From: Flavivirga algicola
GTDB lineage: Bacteria; Bacteroidota; Bacteroidia; Flavobacteriales; Flavobacteriaceae
NCBI RefSeq assembly: GCF_012910715.1
Contig: NZ_JABBHF010000002.1
Coordinates: 377,001-441,000 of the forward strand
Length of the DNA: 64,000 nucleotides
Direction: 5' to 3'
The first letter of the stretch is position 1; each line of letters starts with the position of its first letter. The notes under the pieces are model-generated. The model was not told the DNA's origin. It saw only the letters and a program-made list of their open reading frames with translations, and ran no database searches. This document shows positions 6,800 to 16,167 of the stretch, in pieces. A program made the position numbers and the translations under genes.

Positions 6800-7246
6800 A
6801 TGCAAGACAATCATCAAAAAAACATCGCCACATTTATTCATTTATCAACCTTTAGCAGGTTTATAATTCCATTTGGAAACTTTATTGGTCCTATTGTTCT
6901 TTGGGTTGCAAATAAAGATAAATCAGAATTTATAGACACACATGGTAAACAAGCTATTAATTTTCAAATTAGTATTTTACTGTACGCGCTCGTTTTAGGA
7001 ACTTTAACTATTCCATTTTTTATTTTTAAAATCTTTAACGGTATTGATTTTATAGATTTTCATGGATTTAATGATTTTCATATCAATATTGGTAAGCCCT
7101 CACCGTTACTTTATATTGGAGGTGGTTTAGGTGTTTTAGCTATTTTAGGATTTATTTTAGAGCTTATTTTTATTATCAATGCCAGTTTAAAAGCTAGGGA
7201 TGGTGAACTTTATAAATATCCATTAACCATCAACTTTTTAAAATAA
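6800..7246 (+). CDS. DUF4870 domain membrane protein
   Basis: The 148-residue protein has the DUF4870 signature: IATFIHLSTFSRFIIPFGNFIGPIVLW, then KSEFIDTHGKQAINFQ, then two further membrane helices (ISILLYALVLGTLTIPFFIF and YIGGGLGVLAILGFILELIFI). The motif D-x-H-G-K-Q-A-I-N-F is the most conserved part of this family. It is a small inner-membrane protein of unknown role, commonly found near PadR/PspC genes in Bacteroidota, as here. It probably begins the transcript that continues into the PadR and PspC genes; the 81-bp gap before PadR has no terminator. Confidence 0.85.
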   Translation: MQDNHQKNIATFIHLSTFSRFIIPFGNFIGPIVLWVANKDKSEFIDTHGKQAINFQISILLYALVLGTLTIPFFIFKIFNGIDFIDFHGFNDFHINIGKPSPLLYIGGGLGVLAILGFILELIFIINASLKARDGELYKYPLTINFLK

Positions 7247-7327
7247 CACACACTGAATTAGTTTTCAGTATTTCATCAAAATCAATCAAAAAATGAACAG
7301 TTTCATAATATTAAAACGCTTTAGAAT

Positions 7328-7669
7328 ATGAAGATAGAAAACACAAAAGCACAAATGCGTAAAGGTGTATTAGAATTTTGCATACTTTCTGTCTTAAAGG
7401 ACGATGATGCTTATGTAGCCGAAATTTTAGGTACCCTTAAAGACGCCAAGTTGCTTGTAGTAGAAGGTACTATTTACCCACTACTTACCCGACTTAAAAA
7501 TGCAGGGCTCTTAAATTACAGATGGGAAGAGTCGACCTCTGGGCCTCCAAGGAAATATTATGGATTAACAGAAACAGGGAAATTGTTTCTTAAAGAATTG
7601 AATACAACCTGGAGCGAATTGCAAAATGCAGTGAATATAGTAACAAGCCAAAAAACAACAAAAAAATGA
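7328..7669 (+). CDS. PadR family transcriptional regulator
   Basis: The 113 residues form a compact winged-helix protein with PadR hallmarks: MRKGVLEFCILSVLKDDDAYVAEIL, then GTIYPLLTRLKNAGLLNYRWEES and SGPPRKYYGLTETGK. The recognition helix and the P-P-R-K-Y-Y wing motif are intact. There is no extra effector domain, so it probably acts as a dimer that senses envelope or small-molecule stress. Its stop overlaps the start of the PspC gene by 4 bp (ATGA), which indicates translational coupling. It probably regulates its own operon (PspC and GIN genes). Confidence 0.9.
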   Translation: MKIENTKAQMRKGVLEFCILSVLKDDDAYVAEILGTLKDAKLLVVEGTIYPLLTRLKNAGLLNYRWEESTSGPPRKYYGLTETGKLFLKELNTTWSELQNAVNIVTSQKTTKK

Positions 7670-9492
7670 ATAAAACTGTCAATATAAATTTAGCTGGTAT
7701 ATTTTTTCATATAGATGAAGATGCATACTTAAAATTACAACGCTATCTTGAGGCTATAAAACGTTCATTTACAGATTCTCAAGGACGCTCGGAGATTATA
7801 TCAGATATTGAGGCGCGTATTGCTGAGCTTTTTAATGAGCGTGTACAAAATAATAAAGAAGTTATTCGTATTAAAGAAGTAGACGAAGTTATTTCAATCA
7901 TGGGACAACCTGAAGATTATTTGGTTGACGACGAAATTTTTGAAGATGAACCACAAACATCTTACAAACGCAAAACCTCATCTGCAAAAAAATTATTTAG
8001 AGATATAGATAACTCATATATAGGTGGTGTCTCTTCTGGATTGGGTCATTATTTTGGCATTGACGCTATTTGGGTGCGTTTAGCTTGGATCATACTATTT
8101 AGTGCAGCTGGTACAGGTGTTTTGCTTTATATTTTACTTTGGGTTTTAGTCCCTGAAGCTAAAACAACCGCAGAGAAAATAATCATGACTGGAGAACCTG
8201 TTACGATTAGCAACATCGAAAAAAAAATTAAAGACGGTTTTGAAAACGTAACAGATGTCGCAAAAAACGTCACAGATTCGGTGGGTGCTGCTGCTAAGAA
8301 TGTTTCAGATTCTGTTTCGAATGCAGCCAAAAATGTAGATTTCCAGAAACAAAGCAGTCGAATCAAATCAAGTTCAAAAACGTTTTTTGATACACTAGGG
8401 GAAGTTATCATGTTTTTCTTTAAAGTGTTTGCAAAATTTATAGGGGTAATCTTAATGTTTGCTGGATCAATAGCCATTATATTTCTAATAATTGCTTTGT
8501 TTTCTTTAGGTGTTTTTAATGTGATTCATATCCCTGGCCTTGACCTTGTAGATGTTTTAAACGCTGGAAATACACCTATTTGGTTAGTATCTTTATTTAT
8601 CTTTTTCTCAGTTGGAATTCCCTTATTTTTTCTATTCTATTTAGGATTGAAAATACTAATAAACAATTTAAAATCAATTGGTAATATTGCTAAATTCACT
8701 TTATTAGGTTTGTGGGTAATTAGTACTATTGGCCTGGTTGTTATTGGTATAAGACAAGCAAGTGAACATACTTTTAATGAGCGTGTTATTACAAAACATG
8801 AATTAAATATAACAGCAAGCGATACTTTAAAAGTGAAAATGGCGGAAAACGACCTTTATATGAACCATCGCTATAGAAGCAATGCTTTCAAAGTGTTAAA
8901 TAATGAAAATGGAGAAAAAACCATTTATAGATCTGATATCAGGATCATTGTTAAATCTACTAACGATTCTTTAGCAAAAATAGGGATTGAAAAAAGTGCA
9001 GACGGCAGTAATTATGAAAAAGCCATTGAACGTGCAAAAAACATAAGTTACGACTACGCTTTTAATGGGAATGAATTATTGTTAGATTCTTATTTATCAA
9101 CACTTTCAGAAAATAAATTTAGCGATCAGGAAATTGTTGTTATTCTTTATTTGCCAGAAGGAAGCATTGTTAATTTTAGCAATAGTACCAAATCATTTTT
9201 AAATTATAGGACCTATGACGGAAATATTGTGTCATCAAGCGATGCCAACCACTATTTAAAAATCATCGACGGGGGTATTACATGTTTGGACTGCCCTGTT
9301 AAAGAACCTTACAAAGTAGACATTGATGTTCATGATAATAAATCTGATGTTAAAATTGATAGTACTGGTTTAGAAATAAAAGATGAGGATGTTAATATAA
9401 AAGTAAACGGGAAAGGTGTTACAGGAGAAGACAAATCCGTTAAAGTTGAAATAGATTCAGACGGTATCAATATAAAATCTAAAGACAATTAA
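7666..9492 (+). CDS. PspC domain membrane protein
   Basis: The 608-residue protein starts with a cytoplasmic region (residues 1-90, HIDEDAYLKLQRYLEAIKRSF and IEARIAELF) typical of Bacteroidota PspC fusions. The PspC domain proper follows at about residues 105-165 (LFRDIDNSYIGGVSSGLGHY, then WVRLAWIILF and LLYILLWVLVPEA). Residues about 180-225 form an amphipathic stretch with repeated K-N-V-(T/S)-D-(S)-V-like units. Three or four more membrane helices follow (about 240-370), and the C-terminal 230 residues form an extracytoplasmic beta-rich domain. PspC proteins belong to envelope-stress responses. It is coupled to PadR upstream and to the GIN-domain lipoprotein downstream. Confidence 0.85.
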   Translation: MNKTVNINLAGIFFHIDEDAYLKLQRYLEAIKRSFTDSQGRSEIISDIEARIAELFNERVQNNKEVIRIKEVDEVISIMGQPEDYLVDDEIFEDEPQTSYKRKTSSAKKLFRDIDNSYIGGVSSGLGHYFGIDAIWVRLAWIILFSAAGTGVLLYILLWVLVPEAKTTAEKIIMTGEPVTISNIEKKIKDGFENVTDVAKNVTDSVGAAAKNVSDSVSNAAKNVDFQKQSSRIKSSSKTFFDTLGEVIMFFFKVFAKFIGVILMFAGSIAIIFLIIALFSLGVFNVIHIPGLDLVDVLNAGNTPIWLVSLFIFFSVGIPLFFLFYLGLKILINNLKSIGNIAKFTLLGLWVISTIGLVVIGIRQASEHTFNERVITKHELNITASDTLKVKMAENDLYMNHRYRSNAFKVLNNENGEKTIYRSDIRIIVKSTNDSLAKIGIEKSADGSNYEKAIERAKNISYDYAFNGNELLLDSYLSTLSENKFSDQEIVVILYLPEGSIVNFSNSTKSFLNYRTYDGNIVSSSDANHYLKIIDGGITCLDCPVKEPYKVDIDVHDNKSDVKIDSTGLEIKDEDVNIKVNGKGVTGEDKSVKVEIDSDGINIKSKDN

Positions 9493-9598
9493 CAATTCAT
9501 CTATAAAAACATACAATTCAGATAGTTAAATTACTAATCAATAATATTTAATCAGACATTTGAATAACAAAAAATCATCAATCAAAAAACGAACAATT

Positions 9599-10327
9599 AT
9601 GACAACACTAGTAAAGTTTATTTTAGCGACCATCTTAAGTTTAACGCTCTTTTCATGTAACTTCGATATGCATTTCAGTACTGGAGTTCGTGGGAATGGA
9701 AATGTTATAACCGAAGAAAGAACCATTCACGAGCCTTTTTCAGTCATCAAAGCTACCGAAGGTTTAGATGTATATTTAACACAAAGCGATAACGAAAGTA
9801 TAGCAGTTGAAGCTGATGAAAATCTACATGATCTAATTATGGTAGAAGTTGAAAATGATGTTTTAAAAATACATACCAGAGAAAGTATTGGTAGAGCTAA
9901 ATCTAAAAAAGTATTGGTTAGCTTTAAAGATATTTCAAGTATTATTTCTACCAGTGGTAGCGATGTATATTCCACAAATGTTATAACTACCGAAAGCTTA
10001 GATCTCAAATCTACCAGCGGAAGCGATATGAAACTTGAAGTCGACACTTCTGTATTAAACTGCAAATCTACAAGTGGCAGTGACTTACGATTATCTGGAA
10101 AAACGGTAAAACTTATCGCAGAGGCCACCAGTGGTAGCGATATTAAAGCTGCCGATTTAATAGCTGAATCCAGCCATGTAAAAGCTACAAGTGGAGCCGA
10201 TATTACGATTAATACTTCCAAAGAACTTATTGCTAAAGCTACAAGTGGTGGTGATATAAAATATTACGGAAATCCTGAAAAAGTAGATAAAAGCAATAAT
10301 TCTTCAGGTAGTGTTAGAAAACAATAG
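9599..10327 (+). CDS. GIN-domain lipoprotein (DUF2807, head GIN domain)
   Basis: I take the ATG at 9599, which begins MTTLVKFILATILSLTLFSC, a lipoprotein signal with lipobox LFSC; an in-frame TTG at 9560 would put 13 extra residues before the signal. The protein is then 242 residues. The mature part is a GIN/DUF2807 right-handed beta-helix (GNGNVITEERTIHEPFSVIK, then EGLDVYLTQSDNESIAVEAD). It carries six copies of the motif (S/A)TSG(S/A/G)D about 20 residues apart, each one coil of the helix. The role is unknown; such proteins usually accompany PadR/PspC genes, as here. Confidence 0.85.
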   Translation: MTTLVKFILATILSLTLFSCNFDMHFSTGVRGNGNVITEERTIHEPFSVIKATEGLDVYLTQSDNESIAVEADENLHDLIMVEVENDVLKIHTRESIGRAKSKKVLVSFKDISSIISTSGSDVYSTNVITTESLDLKSTSGSDMKLEVDTSVLNCKSTSGSDLRLSGKTVKLIAEATSGSDIKAADLIAESSHVKATSGADITINTSKELIAKATSGGDIKYYGNPEKVDKSNNSSGSVRKQ

Positions 10328-10352
10328 ATTAAGTCAACCAAAATGATACCTT

Positions 10353-10394
10353 AAAACCATTTCAAACCTTAAAAAGTTTGAGATGGTTTTTATT
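10353..10394 (+). terminator. hairpin terminator after the PadR/PspC/GIN operon
   Basis: AAACCATTTCAAAC and GTTTGAGATGGTTT pair over 14 bp with one mismatch around CTTAAAAA, followed by TTTATTTATTATTT. It lies 26 bp after the stop of the GIN gene. Confidence 0.7.
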
Positions 10395-10450
10395 TATTAT
10401 TTACTTTTGAATTTTAAATGTATCTTTAAGTCTTCTTTAATAACAAAGCT

Positions 10451-11653
10451 ATGACTTTTAAGCATCATTTAATTACTAAAATTATATTGTCTACACTTAT
10501 AGTAACATCTCTTTTAAATTGTAAAAAACCAGAAGCTAAAATTTCTAATAACCCAAGTTTTGCCGATCACGTTAAAAAACTTGAAGTTATAAATGGCCTA
10601 CAAGTTTTAAAACATGATAATGCTGCTATAGCTTTTTCGGGCGCTTATCAAGGTAGAGTATTTACGAGTACCGCAAATGGTTTGAATGGAAAGCCTTATG
10701 GTCATGTTAATTGGAAATTATTAGATGAAGGGACTTATGAACATACCATGGCCCGATTAGGTGGAGAGAGTAGAATGTGGTTTGGCCCCGAATTTGGCAA
10801 ATATTCCATTTTTTTTGATAAAGACGCTAAACAAGACATTAAAAACATAAAGATATCGCCCGATTTAGATATCAAGAAGTTTTCTTTAATTGAAAAGGAC
10901 AAATTATCTGCAACATATGGCGCCGATTTGGAAATAAGAAATACTTTTGGTTATATTTTCAATATTAATGCAAAGCGAAAAATTTCACTTTTAACCCAAC
11001 CTCAAATTGAAAATGACTTAAATATTATTCTTAATGAGAACATATCCTTTGTTGGGTTTAGTGCTGAAACAACTATAAAAAATTTAGGAGAACAATGGCG
11101 CAAGGAAAATGGGCTTTTGTCTATTTGGGAACTAGGATGCATGCTCACCAACCCTGATAATCGAGTGATTATCCCTCTAAAAAAAGAAACAGATTCGGTT
11201 ACAGGGTATTTTACGCCTGTAACTTCAGACAGGTTAGTTACTAAAGATAGTGTTGTTTTTTATAAAGCTGATGCCGACGGTTTAAACAAAATTGGGGTAA
11301 GACCCGATTTATCCAAAAACATCATGGGTAGTTATTCTGCAAAAAACAATCTTTTAAACATTGTAAAATTCACTTTTGAAAACGACTCTTTATACGTAAA
11401 CTCATTACCTGGAAACGACACACCTTACAATGGTGATGTTACCAATATCTTTAATGGTGAAGTCGATGAAGCCCTAGATAAAAACTGGCCATTTTATGAG
11501 TTTGAAAGTTCTTCCAGTACTAAAGAACTTAACACCAATGAAACGATGCACCATAAACATACAACCTATCATTTTGAGGGCTCATTTGAAGACCTTAACG
11601 CGATTAGCTTAAAAGTACTTGGTGTTGATTTAAGTGATATCCCAAAGTTTTAA
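10451..11653 (+). CDS. DUF6786-like lipoprotein
   Basis: The 400-residue protein has a lipoprotein signal (IILSTLIVTSLLNC, then KKPEAK). The mature protein resembles the DUF6786 family: HDNAAIAFSGAYQGRVFTST, NGKPYGHVNWKLLDEG, MARLGGESRMWFGPEFGKYS, then GFSAETTIKNLG and ISIWELGCML-type segments, and an H-H-K-H-T-T-Y-H-F segment near the C terminus. The motif GGE-x-R-x-WFGPE resembles the sugar-epimerase/galactose-mutarotase fold, so a carbohydrate ligand is possible but not shown. It has its own terminator-bounded start and does not belong to the starch operon by strand or spacing. Confidence 0.6.
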   Translation: MTFKHHLITKIILSTLIVTSLLNCKKPEAKISNNPSFADHVKKLEVINGLQVLKHDNAAIAFSGAYQGRVFTSTANGLNGKPYGHVNWKLLDEGTYEHTMARLGGESRMWFGPEFGKYSIFFDKDAKQDIKNIKISPDLDIKKFSLIEKDKLSATYGADLEIRNTFGYIFNINAKRKISLLTQPQIENDLNIILNENISFVGFSAETTIKNLGEQWRKENGLLSIWELGCMLTNPDNRVIIPLKKETDSVTGYFTPVTSDRLVTKDSVVFYKADADGLNKIGVRPDLSKNIMGSYSAKNNLLNIVKFTFENDSLYVNSLPGNDTPYNGDVTNIFNGEVDEALDKNWPFYEFESSSSTKELNTNETMHHKHTTYHFEGSFEDLNAISLKVLGVDLSDIPKF

Positions 11654-11945
11654 AAAAACCGCTGCCAAATTATTTGCATAAAGATTTCTTTTTTTAAAAC
11701 GGTAATAAAATTATTTTATACTTCATTTCAAATTATAATAGGTCTTATTCTCATATTCTTCTATCCATAGGAATCCATTAGATATAACAATTCTTTATTT
11801 TCACTCTATTAGGCATATATAACAAGAAATAGTTCCTACAGATACATGGAGAGATAGATATTTGTTATTTCTACTGTTTTATTTACAAATTATTTGGCAC
11901 TAAAAAAATTTGTTCCACTATCTGTAAAAACATTAAATTTAAACC
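11654..11945. other. 292-bp spacer with a weak distant inverted repeat
   Basis: There is no gene. GCCAAATTATTTG (11664-11676) and CAAATTATTTGGC (11886-11898) face each other across about 210 bp with one mismatch. This could be chance in AT-rich DNA or the worn ends of a small element. No clear terminator follows the gene ending at 11653. Confidence 0.3.
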
Positions 11946-12920
11946 ATGAACACTATTTATTATAAAAAGTTTATCATGTGTACGCTCATTTTACTTTGCA
12001 ACATGGTATTTATACAAGCCCAAACAATTAATATTCCTTTTGAAAATAATATAATTGAGCCTAAAAAGTCAATAAAAAAAATACCTGTTCTCATAGTGGA
12101 TGGTTTTAGTAACCACCATTGGAGATTGAATACGAAGTACCTTAAGCAAATATTGGAGGCTAGTGAGAAATTTGATGTGTCTATTAGCACATGCCCCAAC
12201 CAAACGGAAAATAAATCTGAATGGAGAAATTGGAATCCAAATTTTTCAGATTATCCTGTCGTTATACAGACTTGTAACAACATCAATAAAGAAGCCAAGC
12301 TTCAATGGCCTGATGCTGTAAAAGTGTCGTTCCAAAAGTATGTTAAAGAAGGTGGTGGCGTATATATGTATCATGGGGCAACCAATGCTTTTAAAAGCTG
12401 GAGGGCCTACAATGATATGATAGGCCTTGGGTGGCGCAATAAAGATTTTGGTATTGCGATAACCATTGATGGATCTGAAAACATCAAAATTGTACCTAAA
12501 GGAAAAGGAGAAAACACAGGGCATGGAAAACGTAGAGATGTATTGATTACGCGAATGGGAAATCACCCTATCCATTTGGGAATGCCTAAAAAATGGGTAG
12601 GAGCAGATATAGAAGTTTATCGTTATGGAAGAGGGACGAAGAAAAACTTAGAAGTCCTCTCCTATGCCAAAGATGAAAAAACCGGTTTAAACTTCCCAAT
12701 GGAATGGGTTGTTAAATATGGCAAAGGAAAAGTTTATTGTTCAACATATGGGCATTTATGGCATAATCAAGACTGGCCCCCTAGTATGCGCTGTGCTGCA
12801 TTTCAACAAAGTATGATACGATCTTTGCAGTGGTTAAGTGGACATGAGGTAGACAATTATGTTGAATCGGATTTTCCTACCGATAAAAACCCAGTATTAA
12901 GATTACCTATTGAATACTAA
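11946..12920 (+). CDS. secreted ThuA-domain protein
   Basis: The 324-residue protein has an N-terminal signal peptide (FIMCTLILLCNMVFIQAQ) and a ThuA-like class-I glutamine amidotransferase fold. Visible family motifs are PVLIVDGFSNHHW, VVIQTCN, YVKEGGGVYMYHGATNAF, NHPIHLGMPKKW and GKGKVYCSTYGHLWH. ThuA was first linked to trehalose utilization, but secreted Bacteroidota members accompany many glycan loci and their reaction is unknown. The usual nucleophile Cys of the amidotransferase elbow is replaced by the YMYHGA region, as is usual in ThuA. It converges on the GH13 gene at 12952-14610 across 31 bp. Confidence 0.8.
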   Translation: MNTIYYKKFIMCTLILLCNMVFIQAQTINIPFENNIIEPKKSIKKIPVLIVDGFSNHHWRLNTKYLKQILEASEKFDVSISTCPNQTENKSEWRNWNPNFSDYPVVIQTCNNINKEAKLQWPDAVKVSFQKYVKEGGGVYMYHGATNAFKSWRAYNDMIGLGWRNKDFGIAITIDGSENIKIVPKGKGENTGHGKRRDVLITRMGNHPIHLGMPKKWVGADIEVYRYGRGTKKNLEVLSYAKDEKTGLNFPMEWVVKYGKGKVYCSTYGHLWHNQDWPPSMRCAAFQQSMIRSLQWLSGHEVDNYVESDFPTDKNPVLRLPIEY

Positions 12921-12951
12921 TTTTAAATAATTGATAAAAAAAAAGAGTACG

Positions 12952-14610
12952 TTATTTCTTTTCTAACAAAACGATATTAAACTCAGAATCAACCAATACT
13001 TTTCCGTTTTTAACCTTTACCTTCTTATTTGAATAGGCATCACGAAGCACTTCTTTATTCTTAAATACTCCTGATACATCCAGTATTTTCTCTCCTTTAG
13101 GTAAACCTAACCCAACGACCACCAGATCTTTATAATCATCTTTTAAAAAACTTCTATAAAATACATATGGTTCGTTAGTTATCATTTGATGAACACCTGC
13201 TCCTACTGCTGAGTGCTTGGCTCTAAACTGTCCCAATTTTTGCCAGTGCAACAATATACTTTTGGTTTTTGCATCATTTTTTATAGTATTCCAGTTCATC
13301 GGGGATCTTAGAGTAGCATCGCCTACGGTTCCTTCAATAATTAAAGAACGTGCAGACTCATCCCCATAGTAAACCTGTGAAGTTCCTGGAGTGAGTATTA
13401 ATCTTGTTGCGGTATCATATGGTTTTTCCCTTGAGGCATCATATGGTTTTCCATCATCATGGGATGTTAAATAATTTAATGTGCCATAACCTTTTAAATC
13501 GGTTTTTAAATAATTTGAATAACTGTTAAACAACTTGTTATAATCTTGCTGAGCAGCATGCCATTTAAACTGAAAATTGATGAGACTCTGGAATGCTTTA
13601 TCAAAATAATTGATTTTTTTATCGCCAAAATCGAAATATTGCCCTGTACTAATCCCATAATTATAAATTTCTCCAACCAAATAAAAATTGTTGTCATCCA
13701 ATACTTTATCAGGGTTATTTTTTTTCCATATGGCAAAAGCATAGTCACATTCGGTCTTAAATTCTTGCCACACATATGCTTCGGTATGTTTTACGGTGTC
13801 ACAACGATACCCATCAATTCCAAATTCGGCAATATAATCTGTTAACCATTTTATTATATAAAATCTCGGTGCTCTGGGATACCCTGTTCGATTAAAAAAA
13901 TCATCTAATTCGGTTACTTCTTGCTCATACCGTCCTTCTTTCTTCCATTTTTCTATAAGCTGGTCTGGTAAGTCAACAAATTCATCAACTTCAGTTTTTA
14001 TATCTGGAAGATTATCGACCAATGTACAAGTAATGGTCGAATCGTAAGTTTTATAGCTACATTTAGGACTCGTTCGAACCCAATCATTAGGCCACACAGA
14101 GTCTTTATCTGTAACTGGGCCTGTATGATTAATTACGGCATCCAATACAATTCTAATACCTTTTTTATGTGCTACGGCTACTAATTCTTGTAAATCTTCT
14201 TTGGTACCGAAATTTGGATCTAAAGCAGTCCAATCTCTGGTCCAATATCCATGAAAGCCATAACTTAATCCAGTCCCTTCATCTGTTCCTCCATGTATTT
14301 GTTCAACAATTGGTGTTAACCAAATAGCATTAATTCCTAAATCGGTAAAATATCCTGTTGCAATTTTTTGGGTTATCCCTTTTATATCACCTCCTTCGAA
14401 ACCACGAAGTTTCCCTGTTTTTTGGGTTCTATTAAAGTTAATATCGTTAGAGGGGTCTCCATTATTAAAACGATCTGTAAGTAAAAAATATAGGTTAGCA
14501 GCCTCCCATACAAATGGTGTTTCTTCACTTGCTTTAGTCGTTTTATTTTTTTGTGTCCCACACGAATTAAGACATACTAAACTGTATAGTATTAATAAAA
14601 AGTACCTCAT
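12952..14610 (-). CDS. GH13 alpha-amylase family lipoprotein
   Basis: The 552-residue protein has a lipobox at LVCLNSC (Cys17). The GH13 TIM barrel begins at about residue 40 (LYFLLTDRFNNGDP). Conserved GH13 regions are visible: DAVINHTG (region I), GIDGYRCDTVKH with the nucleophile Asp (II), FYLVGEIYNYG with the acid/base Glu (III) and NYLTSHDDGKP with the transition-state Asp (IV). A short C-terminal beta domain follows. It probably hydrolyses alpha-1,4-glucan or maltodextrin at the cell surface or in the periplasm. It is the last gene of the seven-gene minus-strand operon that starts with the importer; its ATG directly abuts the stop of the upstream GH13. Confidence 0.93.
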   Translation of the reverse strand: MRYFLLILYSLVCLNSCGTQKNKTTKASEETPFVWEAANLYFLLTDRFNNGDPSNDINFNRTQKTGKLRGFEGGDIKGITQKIATGYFTDLGINAIWLTPIVEQIHGGTDEGTGLSYGFHGYWTRDWTALDPNFGTKEDLQELVAVAHKKGIRIVLDAVINHTGPVTDKDSVWPNDWVRTSPKCSYKTYDSTITCTLVDNLPDIKTEVDEFVDLPDQLIEKWKKEGRYEQEVTELDDFFNRTGYPRAPRFYIIKWLTDYIAEFGIDGYRCDTVKHTEAYVWQEFKTECDYAFAIWKKNNPDKVLDDNNFYLVGEIYNYGISTGQYFDFGDKKINYFDKAFQSLINFQFKWHAAQQDYNKLFNSYSNYLKTDLKGYGTLNYLTSHDDGKPYDASREKPYDTATRLILTPGTSQVYYGDESARSLIIEGTVGDATLRSPMNWNTIKNDAKTKSILLHWQKLGQFRAKHSAVGAGVHQMITNEPYVFYRSFLKDDYKDLVVVGLGLPKGEKILDVSGVFKNKEVLRDAYSNKKVKVKNGKVLVDSEFNIVLLEKK

Positions 14611-16071
14611 TTACAAATCAACTAAAATTTTATAGCCCCATGGAGCAAGTGTTATATCTTCATTATTGAAAAAGATCTCTTTATTGGCCATGTAATCTAA
14701 AAATTTGCCTTTATCGGTCATTTTAAAAGTTTGAGGTTTACTCGAAAAATTAGCTACAAAGGTTAGCTTTTCTCCGTTTTTACTTCTGGTATATTTTAAA
14801 ACATTTTCATTATTTGTTTCAAAAATGAGGTAAGAAGCACTTGATTTTCCTCCATTTAAGGCTACATTGGTGTTTTTAAGTATTCCCATTTTTTTTAAGA
14901 CTTTCCACATGCTTCCTTTCGTTTTTGGAATGGTATCTTTTTCGAAAAATTTTAAGCGGTGGCTTAAGTTATACTCTTGTCCAGAATAAATTAATGGCAT
15001 TCCAGGAATCATATAACTAAATACCGTCATAAGCTCTGAAGCATCTCCCATACGTTCTTGTATGGTACCGTTCCATGAATTTTCGTCGTGATTCGTAACA
15101 AAATTCATAAGCATATCATCCTTTTCATAATCTGATACTAATTTTGTTGCATAGGCATCCCAATCTTTTAAAGACTTTTCTTCTTGAGCCATATCATTCA
15201 ATAAATGATGGCCATCCCACGCATAGGCCATATCGAATAAATTATCCTTTAAAAGTTCTGGTTCCCAAGCTTCTGCTAACATAAAAACCTCTTTTTTTGA
15301 ACGTAATTGAGGGATCGCCTCTTGCCAAAAATCTGTTGGTACGGAACCAGCAACATCACACCTAAAACCATCAATACCTTCTTCTGTAATCCAATAGCTC
15401 ATATCGGCTATCATAGCCTTACGCATCTCTTTATTATCATAATTTAAATCGGCAACATCTGTCCAATCTGTTCCTTCTGGATGTACAACATGACCTTTAT
15501 CATCGTGCGTATAATAATCTGGTTGGATTTTCAACCATTTATGATCCCAACCTGTATGATTAGCCACCCAATCTAAAATCACATAGATACCATTTTTATG
15601 AGCTTCGTTAATCAAATTCCTAAAATCTATGATAGTACCAAACTCGGGATTTATTTTTGTAAAATCTGAAACGGCATAGTAACTTCCTAGCATTTTATTT
15701 CTTCTTACCTCATCTTTAATTAAGCTTGCAAATTCACCACCTGTAGCTTTTCGCTTGGTTTGGGATATTGGAAATACAGGCATGAGCCAAATAATTTTTA
15801 CTCCTAATTGTTTTAGCTCAGGAATATCTTTGGTAAATGCCTTAAAAGTCCCTTCTGGCGAATACTGTCGAATATTAGCTTCATAAATAATTCCTTGTTC
15901 TAAAACAGCATTATTAATTGGTTTTATTTCAGCTAAAGCAGCTTCATCTTGTGCTTCGCTAGTTGATTCTATTTCAGCTCCTTCTGTCTGTGATTTAGAT
16001 TCTTCTGTTTTTTTATTTTTACAGGCAAAAACTGCAAAAACAACCATTAAAAACATGATTGATTTTCTCAT
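14611..16071 (-). CDS. GH13 alpha-amylase lipoprotein
   Basis: The 486-residue lipoprotein (VFAVFACKNKK, Cys17) has a Glu/Ser-rich linker and then a GH13 barrel from about residue 60 (GIIYEANIRQYSPEGTFKAF). GH13 regions: DWVANHTGWDH (I), EGIDGFRCDVAG (II, nucleophile Asp), VFMLAEAWEP (III, Glu) and MNFVTNHDENSWNG (IV). It resembles flavobacterial periplasmic alpha-amylases that trim maltooligosaccharides. Together with the two other GH13 lipoproteins it gives the operon three related but clearly different amylases, which suggests divided labour on chain length or branch points. Confidence 0.93.
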   Translation of the reverse strand: MRKSIMFLMVVFAVFACKNKKTEESKSQTEGAEIESTSEAQDEAALAEIKPINNAVLEQGIIYEANIRQYSPEGTFKAFTKDIPELKQLGVKIIWLMPVFPISQTKRKATGGEFASLIKDEVRRNKMLGSYYAVSDFTKINPEFGTIIDFRNLINEAHKNGIYVILDWVANHTGWDHKWLKIQPDYYTHDDKGHVVHPEGTDWTDVADLNYDNKEMRKAMIADMSYWITEEGIDGFRCDVAGSVPTDFWQEAIPQLRSKKEVFMLAEAWEPELLKDNLFDMAYAWDGHHLLNDMAQEEKSLKDWDAYATKLVSDYEKDDMLMNFVTNHDENSWNGTIQERMGDASELMTVFSYMIPGMPLIYSGQEYNLSHRLKFFEKDTIPKTKGSMWKVLKKMGILKNTNVALNGGKSSASYLIFETNNENVLKYTRSKNGEKLTFVANFSSKPQTFKMTDKGKFLDYMANKEIFFNNEDITLAPWGYKILVDL

Positions 16072-16131
16072 GATGTTATTACTTTAATTTAATCCCTTTT
16101 TATTTGTTGATATGTTTTGAAATTGAAAACC

Positions 16132-16167
16132 AAATAACAAAAGACTATATGAAGTCGTTTTGTTATT
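16132..16167 (-). terminator. intercistronic hairpin between two GH13 genes
   Basis: AATAACAAAAGAC and GTCGTTTTGTTATT pair over 13 positions with one bulged G around a TATATGAA loop. It starts at the stop codon of the GH13 gene at 16166-18142. On the minus strand the hairpin is followed by TTGGTTTTC, a poor T-tract, so it may be an mRNA-stability or partial-termination element rather than a full stop. Confidence 0.5.

Noticed and set aside
9560-9598. TTG start for the GIN-domain gene
   Set aside because: It would place 13 charged residues before the lipoprotein signal; the ATG at 9599 starts the signal directly.
11664-11898. Small mobile element bounded by GCCAAATTATTTG repeats
   Set aside because: The repeats are short, AT-rich and mismatched, with no second copy and no clear target duplication.
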